This document shows positions 17,099 through 25,163 of a stretch of DNA of 64,000 nucleotides, piece by piece. The notes beneath the pieces were generated by a model, which searched no databases, was not told where the DNA came from, and was given only the letters and a program-made list of their open reading frames with translations. Both the position numbers and the translations under genes were made by a program. The number at the start of each line of letters is the position of its first letter. Within the stretch, counting starts at the first letter, position 1. Location: assembly GCA_910573755.1 (NCBI GenBank), contig CAJTBO010000015.1:1-64000 (forward strand), written 5' to 3'. This stretch comes from Lachnospiraceae bacterium. GTDB lineage: Bacteria > Bacillota > Clostridia > Lachnospirales > Lachnospiraceae.

Positions 17099-17163
17099 AA
17101 CCAAAACCTTGAAAGGCGAAAACCCTATAAAATATAAGAATAACCAAAGGAGATTAAGATAAA

Positions 17164-17177
17164 ATGAAACTAGGCAT
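17164..17177. other. attR core overlapping the ychF start
   Basis: ATGAAACTAGGCAT matches attL at 4880 exactly. Because the core begins at the ATG, all DNA upstream of the start codon, including AAAGGAG at about 17148, belongs to the island. Confidence 0.8.
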
Positions 17178-18264
17178 TGTGGGACTCCCCAACGTGGGAA
17201 AGAGCACCCTTTTTAATTCTTTGACAAAGGCGGGGGCGGAATCCGCAAATTATCCGTTTTGTACCATAGATCCCAATGTGGGGATCGTGGCGGTGCCGGA
17301 TGAGCGGATCAGACTGCTCGGGGAGATGTACCGCTCTAAAAAGGTGACGCCGGCGGTGATCGAGTTTGTGGATATCGCGGGACTGGTGAAGGGCGCTTCC
17401 AAAGGGGAAGGACTGGGCAATCAGTTTCTCTCCAATATCAGGGAAGTGGATGCCATCGTGCATGTGGTGCGCTGCTTTGAGGATGAGAACGTGGTGCATG
17501 TGGACGGCAGCGTGGACCCTTTAAGGGATATTGAGACGATCAATCTGGAACTGATCTTTTCCGATCTGGAGATTTTGGAAAGGAGGATCGCAAAGACATC
17601 CAAAGGCGCAAGAATGGACAAGGCTCTCGGGAAGGAACTGGAACTGCTTCAAAGGATAAAAGAGCATCTGGAAGCCGGGAAACTTGCCATGAGTTTTGAT
17701 GCGGGCGACGATGAGGATCATGTGGCATGGTTTAATTCCTATAATCTGCTGACGGCAAAACCCGTTATCTTTGCCGCCAATGTGGCGGAGGATGATCTTT
17801 CCGATGACGGGGCAGGCAACGGCGGCGTGCAGGCGGTGAGAGAGTTTGCCGCTCAAAACGGCAGCGAGGTATTTGTGATCTGTGCCCAGATCGAGCAGGA
17901 GATCGTGGAACTGGATGACGACGAAAAGGCGATGTTTCTGGAGGATATGGGGATTCAGCAGTCCGGGCTTGATAAGCTGATTGCGGCAAGCTACCGCATT
18001 CTGGGCCTGATGAGTTTTCTGACTGCAGGGGAGGATGAAACGAGGGCATGGACCATTAAGATCGGTACAAAGGCGCCCCAGGCAGCCGGTAAGATACATA
18101 CCGACTTTGAGAGAGGCTTTATCAAGGCGGAAGTGGTCAATTACAAAGACCTTCTGGAACTTGGTTCCCTTGCCGCAGCCAGGGAAAAAGGGCTGGTCGG
18201 TATGGAAGGGAAAGAGTATGTGGTGCAGGACGGGGATGTGATCCTGTTCCGGTTTAACGTGTAG
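17164..18264 (+). CDS. ychF: Obg-family ATPase YchF
   Basis: A 366-residue P-loop NTPase. GLPNVGKSTLFNSL (residues 7-20) is the G1 loop, DIAGLVKGASKGEGLGNQFL the G3/switch, and NVAE replaces the usual NKxD, consistent with ATP preference. A TGS domain occupies the C-terminal part (about 285-366). YchF binds ribosomes and is linked to translation and oxidative-stress control (family knowledge). The reading frame is intact despite the island inserting at its start codon; its ribosome site AAAGGAG and any nearby promoter come from the island. lgt follows after 16 bases. Confidence 0.95.
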   Translation: MKLGIVGLPNVGKSTLFNSLTKAGAESANYPFCTIDPNVGIVAVPDERIRLLGEMYRSKKVTPAVIEFVDIAGLVKGASKGEGLGNQFLSNIREVDAIVHVVRCFEDENVVHVDGSVDPLRDIETINLELIFSDLEILERRIAKTSKGARMDKALGKELELLQRIKEHLEAGKLAMSFDAGDDEDHVAWFNSYNLLTAKPVIFAANVAEDDLSDDGAGNGGVQAVREFAAQNGSEVFVICAQIEQEIVELDDDEKAMFLEDMGIQQSGLDKLIAASYRILGLMSFLTAGEDETRAWTIKIGTKAPQAAGKIHTDFERGFIKAEVVNYKDLLELGSLAAAREKGLVGMEGKEYVVQDGDVILFRFNV

Positions 18265-18280
18265 CGAGGAAGGAAATCAA

Positions 18281-19150
18281 ATGAGTGAAACGGCGATAGC
18301 CTTTCCCCATCTGGGGATTTATCTGGACAGCGTGCCGAAGAGTTTTACGGTGTTCGGTTTTACGATCGCGCTTTACGGTGTGGTCATTGCGATCGGTATG
18401 GGAGCGGGACTTTTTCTGGCGCTTCAGGTGGCGAAAAAGTACGGTTATGATACGGAGAGGGTATGGGATTTTTTCCTGTACGGTATTATTTTCGGGCTGA
18501 TCGGCGCGAGAATTTATTATGTGGTCTTTGCATGGGATTATTATAAAAATGACCTCGCCAGTATCTTTAATCTGAGAAAGGGCGGCCTGGCGATCTACGG
18601 TGGCGTGATCGCTGCGTTTCTGGCCTTATTTATTTTCTGCCGGAAAAAGAAAATAAATTATTTCGCCATGATAGATATCTGCGTGCCGGGGCTGGCTTTG
18701 GGACAGGCGATCGGGCGCTGGGGAAATTTTTTTAACAGGGAGGCATTTGGAGAGTATACGGATTCCCTGTTTGCCATGCGGCTTCCCGAGGCGGCGGTGC
18801 GTCCTAATGAGATCACGGAGGCGATCGCGGCTCATATGACAGAGGGCACGATTCAGGTGCATCCTACATTTTTATATGAATGCCTCTGGAATCTGATGGT
18901 GGTCGTGGCAATGCTCCTGATCTGGAAATATAAGCAGTTTGAGGGCGAGATCGCTTTAGTCTATCTGGGCGGCTACGGGCTTGGCAGAAGCTGGATCGAG
19001 GGCTTTCGGACGGATCAGCTCCATTTGCCGGGGACGCAGATACCGGTATCCCAGCTTCTGGCGGTGGTACTGGTCATATTTTCCGTGGCGGCTTATATTT
19101 ATGTGATGCGGAAGAAAAAGCAGCAGGGAGCATCAGCCGCAAAAGAGTGA
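18281..19150 (+). CDS. lgt: Prolipoprotein diacylglyceryl transferase
   Basis: A 289-residue polytopic membrane enzyme that transfers diacylglycerol from phosphatidylglycerol to the lipobox cysteine of prolipoproteins. The signature GQAIGRWGNFFNREAFG (about 146-162) with its essential Arg and Asn is present, as is the family N-terminal GFTIALYGVVIAIG segment and YGLGRSWIEGFRTDQL near the C-terminus. GAGGAAGG precedes ATG 18281. Close spacing suggests co-transcription with ychF, so the island may affect its expression too (inference). Confidence 0.93.
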   Translation: MSETAIAFPHLGIYLDSVPKSFTVFGFTIALYGVVIAIGMGAGLFLALQVAKKYGYDTERVWDFFLYGIIFGLIGARIYYVVFAWDYYKNDLASIFNLRKGGLAIYGGVIAAFLALFIFCRKKKINYFAMIDICVPGLALGQAIGRWGNFFNREAFGEYTDSLFAMRLPEAAVRPNEITEAIAAHMTEGTIQVHPTFLYECLWNLMVVVAMLLIWKYKQFEGEIALVYLGGYGLGRSWIEGFRTDQLHLPGTQIPVSQLLAVVLVIFSVAAYIYVMRKKKQQGASAAKE

Positions 19151-19183
19151 TGAAAGGGACAGATAAATAAACCGGGAAACATA

Positions 19184-19222
19184 AAACAGAGCAGGCGGCT
19201 TGGATGCCGGACTGCTCTGTTT
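19184..19222 (+). terminator. Terminator after lgt
   Basis: AAACAGAGCAG (19184-19194) and CTGCTCTGTTT (19212-19222) form a perfect 11-bp stem ending in a short T-run. Confidence 0.65.
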
Positions 19223-19246
19223 GATATATGGCGGTTCGGGGAGCGC

Positions 19247-19341
19247 GCAGCTGTTGGCCGGCATAGGGCAGCGCGGGAAGAGTGCAGCCGTTGGTCAGCA
19301 TAGGGCAGCTCGTAAAGTATGCAGCTTTTGTTTAGCATATG
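19247..19341. repeat. 37-bp tandem repeat running into hipB
   Basis: Units at 19247-19283 and 19284-19320 begin GCAGCYGTTGG and share CAGCATAGGGCAGC; a third, diverged partial unit 19321-19341 ends over the proposed hipB start. It may be an operator array or a slippage-type expansion that replaced the original leader. Confidence 0.65.
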
Positions 19342-19587
19342 GAAATAGCACGGCGGGTGCAAAGAAAACGAAAACAGCATAAACTTACCCAACAGCAGCT
19401 CAGTCGAAAGTCAGGAGTCAGTCTCGGTTCAGTTAAACGCTTTGAGCGGACAGGGGAGATTTCTCTGACATCTCTTGTAAAGATCGCTTTTGTGCTTGAC
19501 TGTGAAAAAGATTTTGATGAACTGTTTGCCAGAAAAGAATACAGGTCGATTCAGGAGGTAATCGATGAACAATTACAGACATCTTGA
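19339..19587 (+). CDS. HipB-like antitoxin, Xre-family HTH
   Basis: An 82-residue protein with an HTH_3 domain (HKLTQQQLSRKSGVSLGSVK, about 15-36) and a C-terminal tail typical of HipB partners (YRSIQEVIDEQ). HipB-type proteins bind operators and neutralise the HipA kinase (family knowledge). No good ribosome site precedes ATG 19339 because the third 37-bp repeat unit lies there, and the N-terminus looks shorter than usual for the family. The start of hipA overlaps its last 23 bases, but hipA itself is destroyed, so this is an orphan antitoxin remnant. Confidence 0.65.
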   Translation: MEIARRVQRKRKQHKLTQQQLSRKSGVSLGSVKRFERTGEISLTSLVKIAFVLDCEKDFDELFARKEYRSIQEVIDEQLQTS

Positions 19588-19824
19588 TGTTTTTATACAG
19601 GATAAGAAGGTGGGAACGCTTATCTGACTTACAGCAGTTCCATGGCGGGCGGAGAACATGCAACAACTGTGAACGGAAATGGCCTGAATCCGGGCATGAA
19701 AGATATTATAGCAGTTGCGGATAATATAAAGCTGAATCATCAGAAAGCGCTTGGCATTGCGGAAAGGATACAGGATATAGTACAGAAAGAACCGGGTGCT
19801 TTGATAAAGCGGAGAGGGCAATGA
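19565..19824 (+). pseudogene. HipA-like kinase relic with internal deletion
   Basis: The first 20 codons (MNNYRHLDVFIQDKKVGTLI) match a HipA N-terminus, then the frame stops at TGA 19625-19627. Immediately downstream, in another frame, LTYSSSMAGGEHATTVNGNG to QDIVQKEPGALI matches the HipA C-terminus. The kinase core between them is missing and the join is out of frame. Only about 87 codons of an expected 300 to 440 remain, so no toxin can be made. Confidence 0.7.
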
Positions 19825-20099
19825 ACTGGTTATACGCCCTGAGGCTGCATCGACAGCATATTCTTCACAACGGGGAAGTGTTATAATTTATTCGAGACAG
19901 AGGGCAATGCCTGAGAGCGGAGTCTGTTTTTGGAAATTAATATGAAACCGGATAAAGAAAATGGTTTAGAACCTTGATAAACAACGATTTTGCAGGGTTT
20001 TAAACCATTTTTGATTGCAGGGAGAGATTTTGCTGCAAATATGGATTTGCGAAAGGGACGGATAGAAAAAAGCCGGGCTTTACCATTGAAGGTCTGCTT
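19825..20099. other. Intergenic region with bidirectional terminator
   Basis: AAAATGGTTTAGAACCTTG (about 19957-19976) pairs imperfectly with the segment ending AAACCATTTTT (about 19992-20012), giving a hairpin flanked by A and T runs. It can end transcription from the hip relic and from the metallophosphoesterase gene. No other feature is seen. Confidence 0.55.
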
Positions 20100-20720
20100 T
20101 CAACAGGAGTCTGAATTTTCTAACGGATACTCCACCACATAAAACTCATAGGCATTCACCACGGTAGTCTTCCCGCAGGTGTCTTTGCGCTTGAAATTCC
20201 TGTCATAGTTGGCGTGGACATGGCCGTGGAAGAAAAATTTCGGCTCATATTTTTCCAGCAGGGTGCGGAAAACGGTAAAACCCTGATGGGGAAGATCGGG
20301 AAGGTCGTTAAGCCCGGAAGCGGGAGCGTGGGTGACAAGAATATCAAAGCCTTTGTGCCGCCATAACTTAAAGAAAAGCCTTCGCACTCTGCGGCTCATC
20401 TGCCATTCTGTGTACTGGTATCTGGCGCCGGGGATATACTGCATGGAACCGCCCAGTCCCAGAATGCGGATGCCTTTATAGACAAAGATATCATCTTCAA
20501 TGCAGATGCAGCCTTCCGGCGGTTTTTCGGCATAGCCGGTATCATGGTTTCCCCTTATATAAAGCAGGGGTACATTGCAGAGCGTGACAAAAAAACTCAG
20601 GTATTCCTGCGGCAGATCGCCGCAGGAAATAATGAGATCGATATCTTTGATTCTTTCCGGATCGTAATAGTCATATAACAGTTTGGATTTATGGTCTGCG
20701 AAGAGCAGAATTTTTATCAT
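20100..20720 (-). CDS. Metallophosphoesterase
   Basis: A 206-residue calcineurin-like phosphoesterase. Metal ligands are visible in LLFADHKS (D8, H10), ISCGDLP (D35), RGNHDTG (N, H), VTHAP (H) and FFHGHVHAN (GHVH box). The first motif is DxH with His in the expected place. The upstream in-frame codons belong to the preceding gene, so ATG 20720 is used. It begins 13 bases after the stop of the BMP-domain gene and is probably co-transcribed with it. Substrate unknown; small enzymes of this family hydrolyse phosphodiesters, including cyclic nucleotides and nucleic acids. Confidence 0.8.
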   Translation of the reverse strand: MIKILLFADHKSKLLYDYYDPERIKDIDLIISCGDLPQEYLSFFVTLCNVPLLYIRGNHDTGYAEKPPEGCICIEDDIFVYKGIRILGLGGSMQYIPGARYQYTEWQMSRRVRRLFFKLWRHKGFDILVTHAPASGLNDLPDLPHQGFTVFRTLLEKYEPKFFFHGHVHANYDRNFKRKDTCGKTTVVNAYEFYVVEYPLENSDSC

Positions 20721-20733
20721 GTCTTTACCGTTT

Positions 20734-22671
20734 TTATTGTCTGGTTCCCGTTTCATCTTCATCTTTATAAACACCCTGAAGGCCTGAGAGCATCTGGGCC
20801 TCTTCCGTAAGTTCTTCATATTTTGGTATTTCCCCGACCACATTTTCCGCAAGCCAGTTCATGGTAATGATATCTTCCGGCAGCAGGGATTCCCCTTCCT
20901 TACAGCGGATAATGCCGTCCTGAGAGTAGATCAGGCCGTCGAAGGGCTTAAAGCTGCCGGCACAGATGGAAGCTTTCAGGAAATTGATCAGCCGGTGCGT
21001 ACCGTGGGGCATCTTTTTAGAACAGATGACATCGATCACGTCTGCGGACAGGCCCCACCAGTAGTTGATGGCAGTCTCCTTTTTGGAAGAACTTGCTTCG
21101 CTGCTGCCGTTGCAGATGTTTGTGATGATCCGTTCGTAAAATTTTCCCCAGTGCCAGATCGGGGTGGCGAGATTTTCCAGCGTGCCGTCCTCCTGCTTCA
21201 GATATAAGCCGTATTCTCTGGTAGGATTGCTCGGAGTGATCATATCATCGTCGGACATAAAGAGCAATCCGTCCTGCTGAAGCCGCTTTTTGCCGTCCTG
21301 TTCCTTTAAACGCGACCAGTCCAGATATACTTTTACATAAGGATTGATCATCCGGGCGCCAAGCGCAAAAGCATTGATATTGGCAAGGGAACCGAAGATC
21401 GGGTAGTCAGCCACATATCCCAGCTTGTCGGTGCGGGATACGGCGGCGGCAATGGCGCCGATCAAAAACTTTGCCTCATACATTCTGGCATAGTAGGTAT
21501 GCACGGAAGAATAGGGCATTTTTATGGAACAGTTAAAAAACTTTACTTTCGGATACTGAATGGCGGAACGCACACACTGGTTTACCATCTGGACCGCGGT
21601 GGCAAAGATCAGATTGCATCCTGCAGCCACGGCATTATCCACGGCATTCTTCATCTGGTCGTCCGTGTTGACCTGTTCGATGGCGAGGGTCTTCAGTTTT
21701 CCGCCGAATGCCTGCTCTAAATGGAGCCGTCCCAGTTCGTGGGCATAGGCCCAGCTGGAAGTCTCGGGGCTCTTGCGGTAGAGGAAGGCGATCTTTAATG
21801 ATTCCGGCGCCACTCCGGTAGGAAGAATCTTTCCGAGGAGGGAGGATTTTGCCGGTTCGGGATCTTTTACCAGTGTCACCTGGGAGCCTTTTTCCGCAAG
21901 CTGCAGTTCCTTCTGTGTTTTTGCCAAAGTCTCCTTCAGCTGGATATGGGTTTCTTCCTTGAGCTTATCATAACCGTATAATTCCACATAGATCAGGAAG
22001 GCATCGGAAGCGGAAAGCTTTAATTTTTCGCCGTAGGCTTCCTGATAGGCTTTCGCAAATTTTTCACAGGCAGCATGGAAAGTGCTGCGGTCGTCTTTAC
22101 TCCATACTTCTCCGGGTTTCTTTCCCATCAGTTTGATCAGTTTTTTATAGCTGCCTTCTTTGCTGAACCAGACGTCGTAGGATTCGGATACTTCATAGAA
22201 ATCCAGAAATTCATAATACAGGCAGGTTTCCTTATCGTCGGTCTTTTTCGGGATGATACGGGTCACGTTGCCGGGGATGCTGTAGGCGTCCAGATATTTC
22301 ATAACGCTGACGCGCTTGTTTCCTTCCTGTACATAAAAACGGTGCATAAATTCATAGACGACGATTGGGTCCCGGATGCCGTCGTCTACCTGATGGTTGT
22401 AGAGCGATGCCCATTTTGCGGCAAATTCGGATTTTTCCGGCAGAAGGGGCATGAAGTTGCCGGCAAAAGAATTTGTTCTGCCTGCGGTTTTTGTTCCGAC
22501 AATCTTGGAGAGCGGAATATCCATCAGTCCGAGGTTGACGGAAGCGGTTACTTCTGTGAAAGATAAAATGTCGTCCAGCGCGGGCAGATAGGGATATGCG
22601 CCTTTGGCAAGGGCGAGCTGGTAATTGCGTTTTCCTTTTTTAAGTGCTGCTGTGTAATCAGTGATCGCCAT
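20734..22671 (-). CDS. Cytosolic ParB-like plus BMP-domain protein
   Basis: A 645-residue protein with two recognisable parts. Residues about 45-140 resemble a ParB/Srx-like fold (GRTNSFAGNFMPLLPEKSEF, then IVVYEFMHRFYVQEGNKRVS). Residues about 290-560 resemble the BMP/PnrA-like periplasmic ligand-binding domain (KIAFLYRKSPETSSWAYAHE; IFATAVQMVNQC; GYVADYPIFGSLANINAFAL). There is no signal peptide or lipobox, so the BMP domain appears to be intracellular, unlike nucleoside-binding lipoproteins of ABC importers. No permease or ATPase genes are adjacent. A ligand-sensing role together with the downstream phosphoesterase is an inference. Confidence 0.65.
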   Translation of the reverse strand: MAITDYTAALKKGKRNYQLALAKGAYPYLPALDDILSFTEVTASVNLGLMDIPLSKIVGTKTAGRTNSFAGNFMPLLPEKSEFAAKWASLYNHQVDDGIRDPIVVYEFMHRFYVQEGNKRVSVMKYLDAYSIPGNVTRIIPKKTDDKETCLYYEFLDFYEVSESYDVWFSKEGSYKKLIKLMGKKPGEVWSKDDRSTFHAACEKFAKAYQEAYGEKLKLSASDAFLIYVELYGYDKLKEETHIQLKETLAKTQKELQLAEKGSQVTLVKDPEPAKSSLLGKILPTGVAPESLKIAFLYRKSPETSSWAYAHELGRLHLEQAFGGKLKTLAIEQVNTDDQMKNAVDNAVAAGCNLIFATAVQMVNQCVRSAIQYPKVKFFNCSIKMPYSSVHTYYARMYEAKFLIGAIAAAVSRTDKLGYVADYPIFGSLANINAFALGARMINPYVKVYLDWSRLKEQDGKKRLQQDGLLFMSDDDMITPSNPTREYGLYLKQEDGTLENLATPIWHWGKFYERIITNICNGSSEASSSKKETAINYWWGLSADVIDVICSKKMPHGTHRLINFLKASICAGSFKPFDGLIYSQDGIIRCKEGESLLPEDIITMNWLAENVVGEIPKYEELTEEAQMLSGLQGVYKDEDETGTRQ

Positions 22672-22862
22672 GGTTTAAGTCTCCTGATGTTTGAAATATG
22701 TTTCTGTTTACGGTGACCAGTATATCGTATATGCAGAAATGCTGTTTTCCGCATGTTCAGACTGATTCTATCAGATGCGGAGGGAAATGGCAAACGTCAA
22801 CTTACAGATTTTACGGTTATTTCAGGAATCTTTTTCAGCATAGTGCCGAAAAGAAGGGTATC

Positions 22863-22891
22863 TTTACAATTTACGGCGGGTACTTTATAAT
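22863..22891 (+). promoter_or_regulatory. Promoter of the membrane-anchored protein gene
   Basis: TTTACA (22863-22868), 17-bp spacer, TATAAT (22886-22891), 48 bases before ATG 22940. The rest of 22672-22862 shows no gene. Confidence 0.65.
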
Positions 22892-22939
22892 AATGTGCAA
22901 AAATACAGATTTTTATAGCTGTTCGGCAGGGAGGGGAAA

Positions 22940-23743
22940 ATGAATAAACAGGAACATAATTTTAATGTGTCTTCTGATCATAATAAAAATAAGGTGGTTT
23001 TGATCGGCTGCATCTGCGGCGCGGTGGTACTGGCTGTCGCAGTGTCCGCTCAGTTGGTCCTGCATGCCTTAAAATATAAAGAAGATGAAGTCAGGGCAGA
23101 GGAAACGGTGATCAGCAATCAAGAAGAAGGGGCGTTGGAAGAAAAAGAGGAGGAACCAACAGCGGCGGAGCCGAATAAGGAGACTGATCCTAAGACAGAA
23201 GCGCTAAATGATTCCCGTGATGAGGTGAATTTTGATCTGGTCTGTTATGAACCGGAGTTTCATCCGTATGATTTTCTCGGCGAAAGAGAAATGAGAGAGC
23301 TGAATAACAGCACGGCTGACGCAGTGCTGGATGATGATTATTCCATGACCGGCACATTGTATTCAGTGAGTGAGGATCTGTATATGGATACGACGGTATA
23401 TTACCATCCGGAGACAAAGGGAATTGAAATGATCTGGACCATTCAGGATGAAGGGGACTATCTGCACACATGCATGTATACATTTCGGGGAGGCAGGATA
23501 CTGGAAGTGATAGATATGGTTATAAACGATTATGATATGGATGAGGTGAAAAGAGACGATTCGTTCCTGTATGCAGAGAATTGTATGGTGATGATGATGC
23601 TTACTGATGAGGAGAACGAAGAGGGATATATCCGGGAAATGTATGAACTTCTGAATGAGGAAAAACAGGCATTGTATCTGGAGAAGGAAGCGGAATATTT
23701 AAATCGCGCCTATATACTTTATGATGCAGTGAGCGAGTGGTGA
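22940..23743 (+). CDS. Membrane-anchored extracellular protein, unknown
   Basis: A 267-residue protein with a basic N-terminus, one hydrophobic segment (residues about 19-40, VVLIGCICGAVVLAVAVSAQ), then an acidic linker rich in Glu (55-95) and a folded domain of about 170 residues containing SMTGTLYSVSEDLYMDTTVY. GGGAGGGG precedes the start. A single membrane anchor with an extracellular sensor-like domain is the simplest reading; no family is recognised. Confidence 0.6.
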   Translation: MNKQEHNFNVSSDHNKNKVVLIGCICGAVVLAVAVSAQLVLHALKYKEDEVRAEETVISNQEEGALEEKEEEPTAAEPNKETDPKTEALNDSRDEVNFDLVCYEPEFHPYDFLGEREMRELNNSTADAVLDDDYSMTGTLYSVSEDLYMDTTVYYHPETKGIEMIWTIQDEGDYLHTCMYTFRGGRILEVIDMVINDYDMDEVKRDDSFLYAENCMVMMMLTDEENEEGYIREMYELLNEEKQALYLEKEAEYLNRAYILYDAVSEW

Positions 23744-23798
23744 TTTGTCAAAGGAGTGTTATGCGTCTGAGGAATAGACGCGGATAGAAAAGAAGTAT

Positions 23799-23827
23799 TT
23801 GTATTTTTGGCGGCAGGCGTTTAGAAT
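23799..23827 (+). promoter_or_regulatory. Promoter of the aldo/keto reductase gene
   Basis: TTGTAT (23799-23804), 17-bp spacer, TAGAAT (23822-23827), 41 bases before ATG 23869. Confidence 0.55.
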
Positions 23828-23868
23828 AGAAAAGATAGAAAGATAAAAAACAGACTGGAGGTAAGGAT

Positions 23869-25002
23869 ATGGTAACAAAGGAATTTCAGGATTTAAAACT
23901 GTCTATGCTGGGACTGGGGGCGATGCGCCTGCCGGTGCTGGATGGAGACGACGCGAAGATCGATGAGGCGGCTGTGGAAAAGATGGTGGATTACGCTATG
24001 AAGCAGGGGATCAACTATTATGATACGGCATGGGGCTACCACAGCGGAAATTCGGAGACCGTGATGGGGAGGGTTCTCTCAAAATATCAAAGAGACAGCT
24101 TTTATCTTGCCACAAAGTTTCCGGGGTATGATCTTTCCAATATGCCGAAGGTGGAGGAGATCTTTGAAAAACAGCTTGAAAAGTGCGGCGTGGAATATTT
24201 TGATTTTTATCTGTTCCATAATGTCTGTGAGATGAATATCGATGCCTATCTGGATGAGGAAAAATACGGGATCGATACATATCTGAAAAAACAGAAGGAA
24301 AACGGAAGGATACGGCATCTGGGATTCTCGGCGCACGGGAGCTGTGAGGTGATGAAACGGTTTTTGGAAAGGTACGGCGACCATATGGAGTTCTGCCAGA
24401 TACAGCTTAATTACCTTGACTGGTCTTTCCAGGATGCGGAAAGCAAGGTGAAGCTGCTGGAGGAATACGGGATTCCGGTCTGGGTGATGGAACCTCTGCG
24501 GGGCGGCAGGCTGGCAAAGCTGTCCGAAAACGACGAAGCGAAGCTGACGGCGCTGCGGCCTGATGAAAAGGTACCTGCCTGGGCGTTTCGGTTTATTCAG
24601 ACGCTGCCGCAGGTAAAGGTGGTGCTTTCCGGTATGTCGAATTTTGAACAGCTGCAGGAAAATATCGAAACCTTTGCGGCAGAAAAGCCATTAAATAAGG
24701 AAGAGATGCAGGAACTGATGTCGGTGGTCGAAGGGATGCTGGACGGCTCTCTCCCCTGTACGGCATGCAGATATTGTACCAGCCACTGTCCGAAGGGACT
24801 GAATATTCCGGATCTGATCAGCCTGTACAATGAACATCGTTTCAGCGGCGGCGGATTTATCGCGCCGATGGTGGTATCCACCCTGGCGGAGGATAAGAGG
24901 CCCACAGCCTGTGTAGGCTGCAGAAGCTGTGAGAAAGTATGCCCGCAGCAGATTAAAATTTCGGAAGCGATGGCGGATTTCGGGAAGAGGCTGCAGGAGT
25001 AA
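23869..25002 (+). CDS. Aldo/keto reductase with C-terminal 4Fe-4S domain
   Basis: A 377-residue oxidoreductase. Residues about 1-285 form an aldo/keto reductase barrel with the tetrad region NYYDTAWGYHSG (Asp, Tyr), ATKFPG (Lys) and YLFHNV (His). The C-terminal part carries two ferredoxin-type clusters, CTACRYCTSHCPKG and CVGCRSCEKVCPQQ. Such fusions are frequent in anaerobic Clostridia, and their substrates are largely undetermined. Ribosome site GGAGG is present upstream. The gene is intact but lies directly beside decayed element DNA on its 3' side. Confidence 0.85.
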   Translation: MVTKEFQDLKLSMLGLGAMRLPVLDGDDAKIDEAAVEKMVDYAMKQGINYYDTAWGYHSGNSETVMGRVLSKYQRDSFYLATKFPGYDLSNMPKVEEIFEKQLEKCGVEYFDFYLFHNVCEMNIDAYLDEEKYGIDTYLKKQKENGRIRHLGFSAHGSCEVMKRFLERYGDHMEFCQIQLNYLDWSFQDAESKVKLLEEYGIPVWVMEPLRGGRLAKLSENDEAKLTALRPDEKVPAWAFRFIQTLPQVKVVLSGMSNFEQLQENIETFAAEKPLNKEEMQELMSVVEGMLDGSLPCTACRYCTSHCPKGLNIPDLISLYNEHRFSGGGFIAPMVVSTLAEDKRPTACVGCRSCEKVCPQQIKISEAMADFGKRLQE

Positions 25003-25109
25003 GGATGGATTTTATCCGTCTGGCAGGGAAAGAACAGTGGGGTGTTAATGCGTCCGGATGACCCTTTGGCAGTTAAAGAAACTGTCAGTACAGGAGATCT
25101 GGAAGTCCC

Positions 25110-25163
25110 GCCGCTGATCGCCCGGACAATGGTTTCATACGGAATGAGTTTAGGATTCCCCAC
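25110..25163 (-). pseudogene. Truncated HTH gene of integrative-element type
   Basis: The first 18 codons (GTG 25163, GNPKLIPYETIVRAISG) match the start of the small HTH protein at 2479, after which the similarity ends and the frame runs into unrelated sequence. It overlaps the sigma-like relic by 14 bases, as the intact pair does. Confidence 0.65.

Larger units (their letters stand above)
4880..17163. mobile_element. Genomic island integrated at the ychF start codon (element 2)
   Basis: A 12.3-kb island bounded by direct repeats ATGAAACTAGGCAT at 4880-4893 and 17164-17177. The right copy is the first codons of ychF. Both ends carry paired 11-bp arm repeats, and the right end has xis and int. 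Cargo: dinD, an ABC-3C operon, a degraded restriction-modification gene, an unknown anchored protein and an AlbA_2 protein. No relaxase or conjugation machinery is encoded, so mobility beyond excision would depend on helpers. Integrase, xis, arms and core repeats look intact. Confidence 0.85.
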
